Source of the DNA: a virus | Direction: 5' to 3' (one strand) | Length of the DNA stretch: 43,102 bases | Virus record (IMG/VR): IMGVR_UViG_3300034118_000400 | Coordinates: 1 to 43,102 of that record | Part shown: positions 34,422 through 41,505 of the stretch, piece after piece | Layout of the letters: each line of letters opens with the position of its first letter | Numbering within the stretch: position 1 is the first letter of the stretch | Notes under the pieces: model-generated | The model's database searches: none | Seen by the model: the letters and a program-made list of their open reading frames with translations, nothing else | Told to the model about the DNA's origin: nothing | Position numbers and translations under genes: made by a program

Positions 34422-34429
34422 CAAATATA
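34422..34429 (-). promoter_or_regulatory. TATATTTG box before leader RNA 1
   Basis: A perfect Bacteroidota -7 element just past the stop of the upstream gene. No TTG is present 18-20 nt upstream, so it is either an activator-dependent promoter or a weak one. The same box without a -33 partner precedes leader RNA 2. Confidence 0.5.
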
Positions 34430-34431
34430 CT

Positions 34432-34755
34432 CTATTTCCGCAATTTTCGATTAGGTTTTTTCAACAATTTTCCCGCCCTGCCAATCCATTTATGGCTATC
34501 AATCTGAATGATTCCACCAACGGTTACCATCCCCGCACCGATGTAGCCGAGTTCAGGTAGTGGCATTTCCGAGTTTTTAGCCTCAATGGATGAGAGGATT
34601 GCCAGTAATCCGATGATAGACACCACCGTACCCGTTCGATACTCCTGATGGCTTCGATAGAGGTTGTACTGCATATCCTGAATTGTCAGGGTGTCCCGTT
34701 GTTGCGCCTGTAATGTGGAGGCGAATAGGGAAAGGATGAGGATGAGTTTTTTCAT
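34432..34755 (-). CDS. Exported membrane-associated protein, 107 aa
   Basis: A clear signal peptide (MKKLILILSLFASTLQA) followed by a soluble stretch, two hydrophobic segments at about 44-56 and 69-84, and a very basic C-terminus (KKPNRKLRK). Likely acts in the envelope, perhaps blocking superinfection. Not recognised. It starts directly after the stop of the previous gene. Confidence 0.65.
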   Translation of the reverse strand: MKKLILILSLFASTLQAQQRDTLTIQDMQYNLYRSHQEYRTGTVVSIIGLLAILSSIEAKNSEMPLPELGYIGAGMVTVGGIIQIDSHKWIGRAGKLLKKPNRKLRK

Positions 34756-35115
34756 TTAGTTTAGTTCACTTAATTGTTGATACACTGGTGGTATTTTCAG
34801 ATTCTTTCGGTTTTCAATATGCGCCATTTCTGACATATACAGCGGATGCGTTACGATGCAGTGAAGGAACACGGTCATGTTGTGCCACGTCATCTTACGG
34901 GATAGGAATGTATCATTCGCTTTGCCTGATGCGTCTATCTGCTCCTGACACTCCTGTTTGATGCGCTTATACTCCCTGAATGCGTAATTACGTAGGGCGT
35001 GTGTTGGTGGTGCTTTAATGCCGTGCTTTTCCCAATGTGTGAGCATCCAGTAGTAATCGGATTCTAGTTGCGCCTTAGTTACGGCTTCGTTGGTGATGTT
35101 TCTAGGTGTTGCCAT
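34756..35115 (-). CDS. Hypothetical helical protein, 119 aa
   Basis: Soluble, helical and Lys/Glu/His-rich (YYWMLTHWEKHGIKAPP); no catalytic motif seen. Not recognised. Overlaps the upstream gene by 14 bases in the early operon. Confidence 0.65.
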   Translation of the reverse strand: MATPRNITNEAVTKAQLESDYYWMLTHWEKHGIKAPPTHALRNYAFREYKRIKQECQEQIDASGKANDTFLSRKMTWHNMTVFLHCIVTHPLYMSEMAHIENRKNLKIPPVYQQLSELN

Positions 35116-35446
35116 GTTTCAATATTTTCTCAATGATTTCATCTGTCGTGTGATCCCATCTGTGCCACGCGTCTGACTCCCTCGCCATTTCAACCGCAGT
35201 GCGTAGATCGGCTTCGTAGGATGCTTTGAGTTCCGCAATCTCCTTGCGTAGCAGATCGGCTTCTGAGGGGAGGGGTTGTGATGAATCGACAGTATCACCA
35301 CCAATCAGAGGCTCATTTGTATTAGACATCCAAAATACAAGTACAGTGTTATCTTGATTATTTATATCAACCAACGTAGCCGTCACGCCATCCTGTGACG
35401 TAGCGAATGTTTTGCCGATATCGGCACTTGTGAAGTGGGTTTTCAT
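35102..35446 (-). CDS. Hypothetical protein, 114 aa
   Basis: The N-terminal part is a small beta domain (GKTFATSQDGVTATLVDINN); the C-terminal half is a coiled coil (about 60-105). Not recognised. ATGA overlap with the upstream gene. Confidence 0.65.
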   Translation of the reverse strand: MKTHFTSADIGKTFATSQDGVTATLVDINNQDNTVLVFWMSNTNEPLIGGDTVDSSQPLPSEADLLRKEIAELKASYEADLRTAVEMARESDAWHRWDHTTDEIIEKILKHGNT

Positions 35447-35955
35447 TTCTTCCCCCTCCTTTCATTGCGGTACTGAATGAATCTTTCAGCATTTGCAAAA
35501 CAATTTTCAAGGGTTGGATTGTCAGGTAATAACCAAAACTTCTCCGCCAACGCCTCGACTTCATCATCAATTTGCACCTTCTTCACGGGGCGACCTGTGG
35601 AGAGGATGAGGTTAAATTCACTGTTTGGTGCACTTTTATTATATACCCCTTTATGAGTGTATGAAGCAATTGATCCACTTTTAAATGGGTAATGGTCTGT
35701 TTCACGATATTCAATAATTGGCATCCACTCCCCTCTTCCGTCCTGATACTCCCACCCAACTTGCAGAGTAGGCTGTTGCAGTTCTTCTGCCTTCCTTATA
35801 GCTTCATCGGCTTGTTTTCCTAGGGAAAGTCGCTCGAAGCGGGTGATGAGTTCAGTGAGGTGATCTGCTTCTAATTGTGTCGGAATTAATTCTGCAATCT
35901 TCTTACAGGAATTTATAAGACCGTCATTGCAAAGGTTTTTTAAGTCGTGTTTCAT
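35443..35955 (-). CDS. Hypothetical protein, 170 aa
   Basis: A helical N-terminal half, a central beta region with VGWEYQDGRGEWMPIIEYRE, and a helical C-terminus ending in a basic patch (RNERRGKK). Not recognised. First gene after the attC-like segment, with a 90-bp spacer in front of it containing an 8-bp stem CATGTCGG/TCGGCATG. Confidence 0.65.
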   Translation of the reverse strand: MKHDLKNLCNDGLINSCKKIAELIPTQLEADHLTELITRFERLSLGKQADEAIRKAEELQQPTLQVGWEYQDGRGEWMPIIEYRETDHYPFKSGSIASYTHKGVYNKSAPNSEFNLILSTGRPVKKVQIDDEVEALAEKFWLLPDNPTLENCFANAERFIQYRNERRGKK

Positions 35956-36044
35956 GGTTGTGTTATCATTCTCTCTTCATGCCGACATCGCCCGACATGG
36001 TGGCGGTTATGGTTGTTACGGTAAGCGGTTAGTTAGGCGAAATA
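35956..36044 (-). other. Spacer with degenerate attC-like R box and hairpin
   Basis: Starts with GCCTAAC (36038-36032), which fits the integron R'' consensus RYYYAAC and is exactly complementary to GTTAGGC at the start of the preceding gene unit. A partner GTTRRRY downstream is not visible. The stem CATGTCGG/TCGGCATG near 35980-36000 could be a remnant of the site's folded part. Confidence 0.35.
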
Positions 36045-36284
36045 CTAATCCCACCGAAAAGGATTGAGAGTTGTAGTTTCTTTCCAAAATCCGACAAAGC
36101 CAAACATTAAAATACCTACAATTAGTATAATAATAAGTGCTATATAACTAAGTGGATTGTATGGATTAAATCGGTGTGCGTTGAAATATCCACGACCTAA
36201 TCGTTTCAAGCCTTGTTTGTGTCTTTCTTCGTTTGATACCGTTTGCACAATGCGTAGATATTTTAATGTTTTTCTAAAATCCAT
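36045..36284 (-). CDS. Small membrane protein in attC-flanked unit, 79 aa
   Basis: Start at ATG 36284; a frame from 36329 would run through the attC-like palindrome. A basic N-terminal half (MDFRKTLKYLRIVQTVSNEE) and one strong membrane helix (YIALIIILIVGILMFGFVGF, about 49-68). Not recognised. It starts 13 bp after GTTAGGC and ends seven bases before GCCTAAC, exactly the geometry of an integron gene cassette. Confidence 0.6.
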   Translation of the reverse strand: MDFRKTLKYLRIVQTVSNEERHKQGLKRLGRGYFNAHRFNPYNPLSYIALIIILIVGILMFGFVGFWKETTTLNPFRWD

Positions 36285-36296
36285 AATAAGTACTTC

Positions 36297-36391
36297 GCCT
36301 AACAGCGTATATACAAGATACGCATACAAGCATTTGTTTATAATTTAAAGTTTCGTTAAGGCGTACCTCGTATATACGCAAAACGTTAGGT
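36297..36391 (-). repeat. attC-like recombination site (95 bp)
   Basis: Minus strand: ACCTAAC (R'' type RYYYAAC), 5-nt spacer, 19-nt arm GCGTATATACGAGGTACGC, 37-nt middle, 19-nt arm GCGTATCTTGTATATACGC, one base, GTTAGGC (R' type GTTRRRY). The two arms pair over all 19 positions with two G-T wobbles. Length, R boxes and strong imperfect palindrome match integron attC sites. It sits immediately after one small gene and before another. No integron integrase is present. Confidence 0.6.
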
Positions 36392-36396
36392 GCAAT

Positions 36397-36603
36397 TTAA
36401 ACACCATACATTTTACACCAATCTTTCATTAAATCTCTACCAGTTATAATCCAATAAGGTATTCCGATTATCCATAATGGAGGAAACATCATATAAATCA
36501 TAAATATTGGTGCTAAAATAAACCACATCAAACGATAAACTGCACCTAACAAGGCATAAAAGAAATTCCGAGTTTCTACTATAATTGATGTTTTATTTTT
36601 CAT
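36397..36603 (-). CDS. Small membrane protein in attC-flanked unit, 68 aa
   Basis: Start at ATG 36603 (MKNKTSII); an in-frame extension to 36678 would overlap the preceding gene. Mostly hydrophobic with two membrane segments (about 15-35 and 38-55). Not recognised. Its stop is followed after two bases by GCACCTAACG, the 5' R box of the attC-like site, as in integron cassettes. Confidence 0.6.
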   Translation of the reverse strand: MKNKTSIIVETRNFFYALLGAVYRLMWFILAPIFMIYMMFPPLWIIGIPYWIITGRDLMKDWCKMYGV

Positions 36604-36633
36604 ATTTACTTTTGTTTTAAATTGATAATTTGT

Positions 36634-36676
36634 TCTTCTAAATTCGGCACTTCTCTTATGCCAAGCCGTTAGGTGC
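36634..36676 (-). repeat. Second, degenerate attC-like element
   Basis: The minus strand after the stop region of the 74-aa gene reads ACCTAAC, GGC, TTGGCA, 9-nt loop, TGCCGAA, then TTTAG. TTGGCA and TGCCGAA pair with one extrahelical G, like attC L boxes, but the 3' R box is mutated and the element is short (about 40 bp). It may be a decayed site. Confidence 0.35.
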
Positions 36677-36893
36677 AATGCTGTTCCGACACCTCTACAA
36701 CCTTTAACTCGTAGGTTTTGCCCCGATATTGAAACTGCAACTTTTCATCAAGTTGTAATAAGTGTTGAGCAACTGCACCAACAGCAGTATCGGTAACATC
36801 GTGTTTGACATTTCCCCAAGTTCCGTTTTTAAGAACTCTACCAGCAAAAATCTTACTCGTTAGAGGTGAGCAACCTACTTTGAAATCTGACAT
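36669..36893 (-). CDS. DUF7446-like phage protein, 74 aa
   Basis: FKVGCSPLTSKIFAGRVLKN at the N-terminus, then KHDVTDTAVGAVAQHLL and a short beta hairpin (GKTYELKVVEV). This small family is widespread in phages with no known function. The gene's last codons run into the R box of the degenerate attC-like element. Confidence 0.7.
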   Translation of the reverse strand: MSDFKVGCSPLTSKIFAGRVLKNGTWGNVKHDVTDTAVGAVAQHLLQLDEKLQFQYRGKTYELKVVEVSEQHCT

Positions 36894-36910
36894 TTAATTT
36901 AGTGTTTAGT

Positions 36911-37168
36911 TTAAATAAAATACTCTTTCACCCGCCCTTCGAGAAGGCGGTCTTTGATCTCCATCACCTCACGTAAATCCCGAATCCTTGCTCTCGGATC
37001 ACCGATGTTGAGTTCATTCATGGCTTCCTTGACCGTGATAGACTTTCCACTTCTTAGCCATTCATACAGCCTCTGACATTGCGCCCCGAAGCGGTGCTTA
37101 ATCGCATCGTACTGCATCTGATTCTCGGCAGTGTTTTGCGGTGTGTTGAAGTCGATTGGGAGTTGCAT
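36911..37168 (-). CDS. Winged-helix DNA-binding protein, 85 aa
   Basis: The central QCQRLYEWLRSGKSITVKEA and NIGDPRARIRDLREV segments form the helix-turn-helix of a small family found in phages and mobile elements, probably a regulator or replication accessory. It lies 8 bp after the exonuclease gene. Confidence 0.75.
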   Translation of the reverse strand: MQLPIDFNTPQNTAENQMQYDAIKHRFGAQCQRLYEWLRSGKSITVKEAMNELNIGDPRARIRDLREVMEIKDRLLEGRVKEYFI

Positions 37169-37176
37169 TGCTTCGA

Positions 37177-37953
37177 TTATACCCCCTCCACGTCTATGCG
37201 TTCGTGGATGGTGTTGTATAGGTGTTTATTCATCCATTCACGGCAATCTTCGATACGTTGTTTTAGCTTTTCGATGGCTTGTTCATCGTATGAAATCTCA
37301 ATTACGTGAAGGCGTTCAGATTTAGGAATATCCCATTTCCACTGTTCAGGATTATTGTGAAAGTCGAAGTATGGATTGTCGTACTTAAACAATTCAATAT
37401 CGTAGATTTTATTTCGCTCAATCTCCTGACAACGTTCTATGTATTCATCCGTTTCTTCGTCAATGCTGTTTAACTTCCATGCCAATCTTCTTTTCTCTTC
37501 GAGTACATCAGCTACGGGTGAATTACAGAGCGCATAGAATAGTTTAGCAGATTTAAGCCCCGTTAACCACATATACGCCTGACACTGCCAATAGTAGTCC
37601 TTATCGATTGCGGAATGTTTTGCGCTCATGAAAGTCCAAAGATCATAGCTAGATTTAGCCTCTCCGATGATGTCCTCAATGATGTCAGGCGTTCCAATCA
37701 CGTAATCATTTCGCAGTGTTTCCGTGTTCTTTTTGTACTTCTTATCATTGAGCGAATTAAACAAGGCAATGGATTCATTTTCGACTGCAATACCTTTTTT
37801 CAACCACTTATTGTCTAAGGTCTTTACACGTTTGTACTTTTCACGGATAAATACCTCTAACAGGTGCTTCTTACAGGTTTCGCCAATGACCTCCGATGCT
37901 TTCTTCGCATCTGTCATGATAGTGCCTAAACTCGATGGATGAAACAGGATCAT
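37177..37953 (-). CDS. YqaJ-like (PD-(D/E)XK) recombination exonuclease
   Basis: 258 residues. GTPDIIEDIIGEAKSSYDLW supplies Asp90, Glu98 and Lys100; DYYWQCQAYMWLTG supplies the glutamines of the last motif. This is the lambda-exonuclease/YqaJ fold that degrades 5' ends to start homologous recombination. It pairs with the preceding 169-aa protein (ATGA overlap), which may act as its annealing or ssDNA partner. Confidence 0.85.
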   Translation of the reverse strand: MILFHPSSLGTIMTDAKKASEVIGETCKKHLLEVFIREKYKRVKTLDNKWLKKGIAVENESIALFNSLNDKKYKKNTETLRNDYVIGTPDIIEDIIGEAKSSYDLWTFMSAKHSAIDKDYYWQCQAYMWLTGLKSAKLFYALCNSPVADVLEEKRRLAWKLNSIDEETDEYIERCQEIERNKIYDIELFKYDNPYFDFHNNPEQWKWDIPKSERLHVIEISYDEQAIEKLKQRIEDCREWMNKHLYNTIHERIDVEGV

Positions 37954-38459
37954 ACAGGCAAGGATGCTTTAAGTTCGTCTTTCATTTTAATCACGGATGG
38001 GTGATTCTTTTCCGCTGTGGATAGTGCCGTATAAACATTTCGCAGTTCTTCCTGATTAGTGCATGAAGTCAGGTTCAGGATTGCAACGGTTACATCTACC
38101 TGCTTTTGTTCCTGTGGAGGTGGTGGTGGTGTTGATCTGATACGTAGTGCGTCTGTAACCTCTCCAAATGCTTTCACGCCTTGTTCTACATAGAGTTGCA
38201 CCCGAATGTTTTTCCAATCATTAATGAAGTTAGACCCTCCTGCTAGTTTACGCACCGCTTTGCAGTTTGTAGCGTTTAGAATCATGGGTTTCATGTTCTC
38301 TACAAAATATGCCACGTTCTTCTTTTCCTTGTCCTTCGTGCCTCGTGTGTCCTCGTATCGGACTTCCTTAATAGTTAGGATAATGTCTTTGTAATCTTGC
38401 AGATCAGCCGCTCCGATATATTCAGAGTTAAATGCTTTCTTCCAGTGTATTTTTTCCAT
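37950..38459 (-). CDS. Conserved phage protein next to exonuclease, 169 aa
   Basis: Start at ATG 38459 (MEKIHWKKAFNSEY); a longer frame from 38504 would overlap the upstream gene. KAFNSEYIGAADL and MILNATNCKAVRKLAGG are conserved in a phage family of unknown function that usually lies beside recombination genes; GEVTDALRIR ends the folded part, then a proline linker (STPPPPPQ) and a helical tail. A ssDNA-binding-like role is a guess. Confidence 0.7.
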   Translation of the reverse strand: MEKIHWKKAFNSEYIGAADLQDYKDIILTIKEVRYEDTRGTKDKEKKNVAYFVENMKPMILNATNCKAVRKLAGGSNFINDWKNIRVQLYVEQGVKAFGEVTDALRIRSTPPPPPQEQKQVDVTVAILNLTSCTNQEELRNVYTALSTAEKNHPSVIKMKDELKASLPV

Positions 38460-38463
38460 TTCT

Positions 38464-38646
38464 TTACGCTTCGTTGAAATTATTATCCAGTTTAAGTTCT
38501 TCAATAAATGCGGTGTCTAGTTCCGCTTCGTATGCAAGTTCGATGACCTGCTCCCGTTCATCCTGTCGTTGCAGTTCTGACCTGAATCGGGTATCGATGG
38601 TGTCGAAGTATTCCCGAATCATGCGCTTTAGGAGGTCTTTGTTCAT
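38464..38646 (-). CDS. Small acidic helical protein, 60 aa
   Basis: Almost wholly helical and acidic (YFDTIDTRFRSELQRQDERE), possibly a coiled-coil regulator. Not recognised. Coupled by ATGA to the 35-aa membrane ORF upstream. Confidence 0.6.
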   Translation of the reverse strand: MNKDLLKRMIREYFDTIDTRFRSELQRQDEREQVIELAYEAELDTAFIEELKLDNNFNEA

Positions 38647-38750
38647 TTGCGATTCCTGTATTTAGGTGTGAGTGATCTGATTAATCCGACTATGTAGAAT
38701 ATTGCCACCAATCCGAGTACGGCTAATATTCCTTCTGTGATGGGGTTCAT
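38643..38750 (-). CDS. Small membrane protein, 35 aa
   Basis: MNPITEGILAVLGLVAIFYI then a basic end (TPKYRNRK): one membrane helix with a positive tail. Its ATG overlaps the stop of the 40-aa ORF and its stop overlaps the start of the 60-aa gene (ATGA at both ends), strong evidence that it is translated. Confidence 0.6.
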   Translation of the reverse strand: MNPITEGILAVLGLVAIFYIVGLIRSLTPKYRNRK

Positions 38751-38869
38751 TTGCCTATCCAATACATTAACTGTCCTGATTTTCCGACATAGATACCCGT
38801 GTCGGCTTTCGGGTTGCACTTCATAAACTGCATGAAGATAGTGAAGGAAGTTGTGATGAGTGTGTGCAT
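38747..38869 (-). CDS. Small hypothetical protein, 40 aa
   Basis: Begins MHTLITTSFTIFMQF and ends GQLMYWIGK. It fills the gap after the 98-aa gene and is coupled by ATGA to the 35-aa membrane ORF. Function unknown; the short frame is supported by position only. Confidence 0.5.
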   Translation of the reverse strand: MHTLITTSFTIFMQFMKCNPKADTGIYVGKSGQLMYWIGK

Positions 38870-38879
38870 GGTTACGGTG

Positions 38880-39176
38880 CTAATCTTCTGTTCTTAATTT
38901 TAGTGTTTCTGTTATGGTGGCAAAATGTTCGTTTACGTACCTTTTAGCGTCATCTAATGAAGTTGGCTTGTAAGCTAACCGTATCCACCTCCAATCACAA
39001 TTAGTGTTGCCGTCTTCATTAATTTCATCCTTGTAAACCATAAACCGTATACTCCAATCTCTATCAGAGATTGATCCACACTGTTTTTTATTTAACTTAA
39101 TGTAATGATGGTTAGGAAAAAATGAAGCATAACTCCCTGTTGGTCTTTCAGTCTTGAATGTAAACTTTTTACTCAT
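38880..39176 (-). CDS. Hypothetical protein, 98 aa
   Basis: A soluble, basic protein rich in aromatic residues (SFFPNHHYIKLNKKQCGSIS). Not recognised. ATGA overlap with the upstream gene in the early operon. Confidence 0.65.
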   Translation of the reverse strand: MSKKFTFKTERPTGSYASFFPNHHYIKLNKKQCGSISDRDWSIRFMVYKDEINEDGNTNCDWRWIRLAYKPTSLDDAKRYVNEHFATITETLKLRTED

Positions 39177-39421
39177 GGTGCTAATTGTTCCTCAATTTTT
39201 TCGTGAAGTTGTCTTTTAACCTTATCGGAATCGTACTGATAGTCATGCCGTCCATCGAATCCGTTCTCCTGCTCTGCTTCCTCTACTGTTACTTCGATGT
39301 CGAACTCTAGGGTAACTACTACCCGCTTAGTGTAGGTCGGTGGATTCATGGCTCTGTGGAGTTTGTCAACTGCGTTACCTGCTGACTTAATGATTGATTG
39401 TTGAATGCCTGTGAGGGTCAT
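39173..39421 (-). CDS. Hypothetical protein, 82 aa
   Basis: Helical start, one beta hairpin (KRVVVTLEFDIEVTVEEAEQ) and an acidic tail. Not recognised. ATGA overlaps on both sides show tight coupling. Confidence 0.65.
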   Translation of the reverse strand: MTLTGIQQSIIKSAGNAVDKLHRAMNPPTYTKRVVVTLEFDIEVTVEEAEQENGFDGRHDYQYDSDKVKRQLHEKIEEQLAP

Positions 39422-39633
39422 GCCTTTACTGCTTTAAACCGCTCCTTATGTTGCTGAATCATCATTTCAGCGTGCTCAAAGATGCGTCTGTTAGTAGGGG
39501 TTAGTGCCTTATCGTTAAAGGCTTTTTGCACTGTCAACTGTGACAGTTCCAACTCATCGGCTATGCGCTTCTTGTCACCGTGAATCAGTGACTTTTCGAT
39601 GAGTTTAATCATGCTAGGTGTGTATTGTTTCAT
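39418..39633 (-). CDS. Small HTH protein, 71 aa
   Basis: GDKKRIADELELSQLTVQKA is a convincing helix-turn-helix. It probably regulates early transcription or replication. Overlaps the upstream and downstream genes by four bases each. Confidence 0.7.
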   Translation of the reverse strand: MKQYTPSMIKLIEKSLIHGDKKRIADELELSQLTVQKAFNDKALTPTNRRIFEHAEMMIQQHKERFKAVKA

Positions 39634-39926
39634 AGTGAATTATTAATCTGTTTTACAGCCTCCATGCCACAGGCGATGAAGATGATGAGTGCGATGATTG
39701 TGAGGGGGTAGATCATGTTAGTTGACAAATCTTTAGCAATTAAATAGGCACAGTTTGGATTGTGTGGCATTTCTTCTAATGTTGGTTTACTTGATTCATT
39801 ACCACAAAACGGACACTCCCAATATTCTCCGTCTCTGTCGTTTTCATGGTATCTTGAATAGTTGTCATCTAAAATAGCCTTGCATAATTTTTGCAAATCT
39901 TTTTCTCTTTCTTCTGAATGTTCCAT
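39630..39926 (-). CDS. Zinc-ribbon membrane protein, 98 aa
   Basis: A charged helix, then CPFCGN (about 38-43) with a later His and Cys (MPHNPNCAYLI) forming a likely zinc site, then one membrane helix (IYPLTIIALIIFIACGMEAV, about 71-90). Unknown function, probably at the inner membrane. Confidence 0.65.
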   Translation of the reverse strand: MEHSEEREKDLQKLCKAILDDNYSRYHENDRDGEYWECPFCGNESSKPTLEEMPHNPNCAYLIAKDLSTNMIYPLTIIALIIFIACGMEAVKQINNSL

Positions 39927-39975
39927 ATCTTTCTTTTAATGGGCGCACCGTTTAGATGCGCCCTGTGATTGGTTG

Positions 39976-40131
39976 TTATTTTCCTGAAATCAACTGGTTG
40001 AATCTGATTCCAAAGTGTTGGCGCATTGTGTCGGTTACTTTGCGTCCACGTTGCGTGTTTGAATCTACTGATGCTTTGATAAATTCAGCACGTACGTTGA
40101 TAATTGCGTTGAGTTGGTCGATTGTTCTCAT
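39976..40131 (-). CDS. First early protein, 51 aa
   Basis: A short basic helical protein: MRTIDQLNAIINVRAEFIKA, then NTQRGRKVTDTMRQHFGIRF. It is the first gene after the early minus-strand promoter and has the same leader and AAGGAC-ATG context as the plus-strand gene at 11057. Not recognised; size and charge suggest a nucleic-acid-binding or host-targeting protein. Confidence 0.65.
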   Translation of the reverse strand: MRTIDQLNAIINVRAEFIKASVDSNTQRGRKVTDTMRQHFGIRFNQLISGK

Positions 40132-40242
40132 GTCCTTGTGTTTTTGTTTGTTTGACTCTGCAAATATACAGTAGTTATATGATTATACAAGTATATAGTT
40201 GCATATTTGTGTAATATATTTGTAACTGATTGATAATGAAAG
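40129..40242 (-). repeat. Promoter-containing inverted repeat, copy 2
   Basis: Inverted partner of 10946-11059 (about seven differences in 114). Contains the early promoter, the 22-nt leader element and the ATG of the 51-aa gene. The near identity of leader and promoter with opposite orientation implies a recent duplication, or selection for coordinated early expression. Confidence 0.85.
40161..40190 (-). promoter_or_regulatory. Early minus-strand promoter
   Basis: TTG (40190-40188), 19-nt spacer and TATATTTG (40168-40161): the best Bacteroidota-type promoter in the minus strand. It should drive the early operon of small coupled genes from 40131 downward. Confidence 0.75.
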
Positions 40243-40265
40243 TGGAAATTTTCAGTTAGGGCAAA

Positions 40266-40290
40266 GAAAAACCCCTCACATGGAGGGGTT
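40266..40290 (-). terminator. Terminator after PAPS-reductase-like gene
   Basis: The minus strand reads AACCCCT, 7-nt loop, AGGGGTT, TTTCTTT, directly after the stop at 40296. It isolates the ParB/PAPS-reductase unit from the early operon. Confidence 0.85.
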
Positions 40291-40295
40291 GGGGG

Positions 40296-41504
40296 TTACA
40301 TTTCAGAAGCTATTCGCCTTTTTTCCTTAATCGCTTTATACTTTTCGTATGCCTCTGACTTTGGCTGTGTTTGACCTAGCCCCTTGCAATAGTAGTCATT
40401 GCGCAAAATACACCTTGCCATTCGTTTCCACGAAGGAGCCCAACATTTCACCTCTAAGTCATGCGGTGCTTTGTCGGGAATTGTTTCATACCCTCGTTTC
40501 TTCCATCCTACTATGAACTTTTTAAACCTTTCTTTGTAGTGGTGTTGCATTTTAGTAGGCAATGTTTTCAGAAGATAGTTTGTATAGGATTGCCATGTGT
40601 GACCGCTTGGTAATTTCACATCGTTATACCCCGTGTAATTGCCTGTTTCCTGAATATACAATGCACCACTATTGACACCTGAAACACGATTGATTAATCT
40701 ATACCATGTATCAGGTTCAAGGATATGATACAGCCATAAACCTTTCCGCTGATCGTCACCGTATGGTTGACAAAGGCGTTGATTACTCAATTTCACCCCT
40801 GCCATCGTCATTAGATCGTAGACTTTATTATGTGGCAAATGTTTCTGTTTGGAATGAAACACCCAAATATCTTCCGTTCTCCAGTCGTAAATCGGATACA
40901 CGTTGTAGAGGGTTTGTGATAGTCGTGTAGTCCATTTCCATCCGTTATATGTCAGGTTTTTCTTTGTTGCTACTATTGCTCTGTAACGGTGCAGTGATTC
41001 ATCAGCACGAATGCCAATAAATCCAGCAGTAAGTTTGTCTTGTGAATACCATTTACCAAACAGCACCATCAATTCCTCAAATTCCATTTTAGGAACGTAA
41101 AAATCATACTGCGATAGATCGGATTGCTCATGTGGTTTTTCTCTTACCCAAATATCTTTGTTCTCTTCATCCCAACAAACCCATTTAGGCTGAAAATCAG
41201 ATACGGCATTGCGCAATAATAGTTCACCACAAAACCAGTGCAGATCAATGTAGTCTTTATACATTTCGATCATGTTTCTGATGTGGTCTATTGTTGCAGT
41301 ATATTGCGCCTCCAAATCAATAATTAGCACCCCTACTTTCACATTTCTTTTTATCGCCTCTTCCATTACTAGGTGCATCATTACAGTTGAATCCTTGCCA
41401 CCTGAAAAGCTAATATAGAAACGTTCAAATGTGTCGAAGATATTGTGTATTCTTTCTTTCGATGCTTCCAAGACTGACGCATCAATGTAGTGTTTTGTTG
41501 CCAT
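40296..41504 (-). CDS. PAPS-reductase-like (DUF3440/IbrA-type) protein
   Basis: 402 residues. The PP-loop SFSGGKDST (32-40) binds ATP or PAPS; VGVLIIDLEAQYTATIDHIR and TAGFIGIRADESLHRYRAI follow as in IbrA/DUF3440 proteins, then YPIYDWRTEDIWVF. The C-terminal domain is basic and aromatic. The family is the adenylate-activating PP-loop type; the actual reaction is unknown. In bacteria IbrA is paired with a ParB-like IbrB, and here the ParB-like gene is directly upstream (1 bp), repeating that pairing in a phage. Confidence 0.85.
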   Translation of the reverse strand: MATKHYIDASVLEASKERIHNIFDTFERFYISFSGGKDSTVMMHLVMEEAIKRNVKVGVLIIDLEAQYTATIDHIRNMIEMYKDYIDLHWFCGELLLRNAVSDFQPKWVCWDEENKDIWVREKPHEQSDLSQYDFYVPKMEFEELMVLFGKWYSQDKLTAGFIGIRADESLHRYRAIVATKKNLTYNGWKWTTRLSQTLYNVYPIYDWRTEDIWVFHSKQKHLPHNKVYDLMTMAGVKLSNQRLCQPYGDDQRKGLWLYHILEPDTWYRLINRVSGVNSGALYIQETGNYTGYNDVKLPSGHTWQSYTNYLLKTLPTKMQHHYKERFKKFIVGWKKRGYETIPDKAPHDLEVKCWAPSWKRMARCILRNDYYCKGLGQTQPKSEAYEKYKAIKEKRRIASEM

Positions 41505-41505
41505 A

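Noticed and set aside
35956-36044. Complete third attC site
   Set aside because: Only one R box is present; no matching GTTRRRY box or strong long stem could be found before the next start codon.
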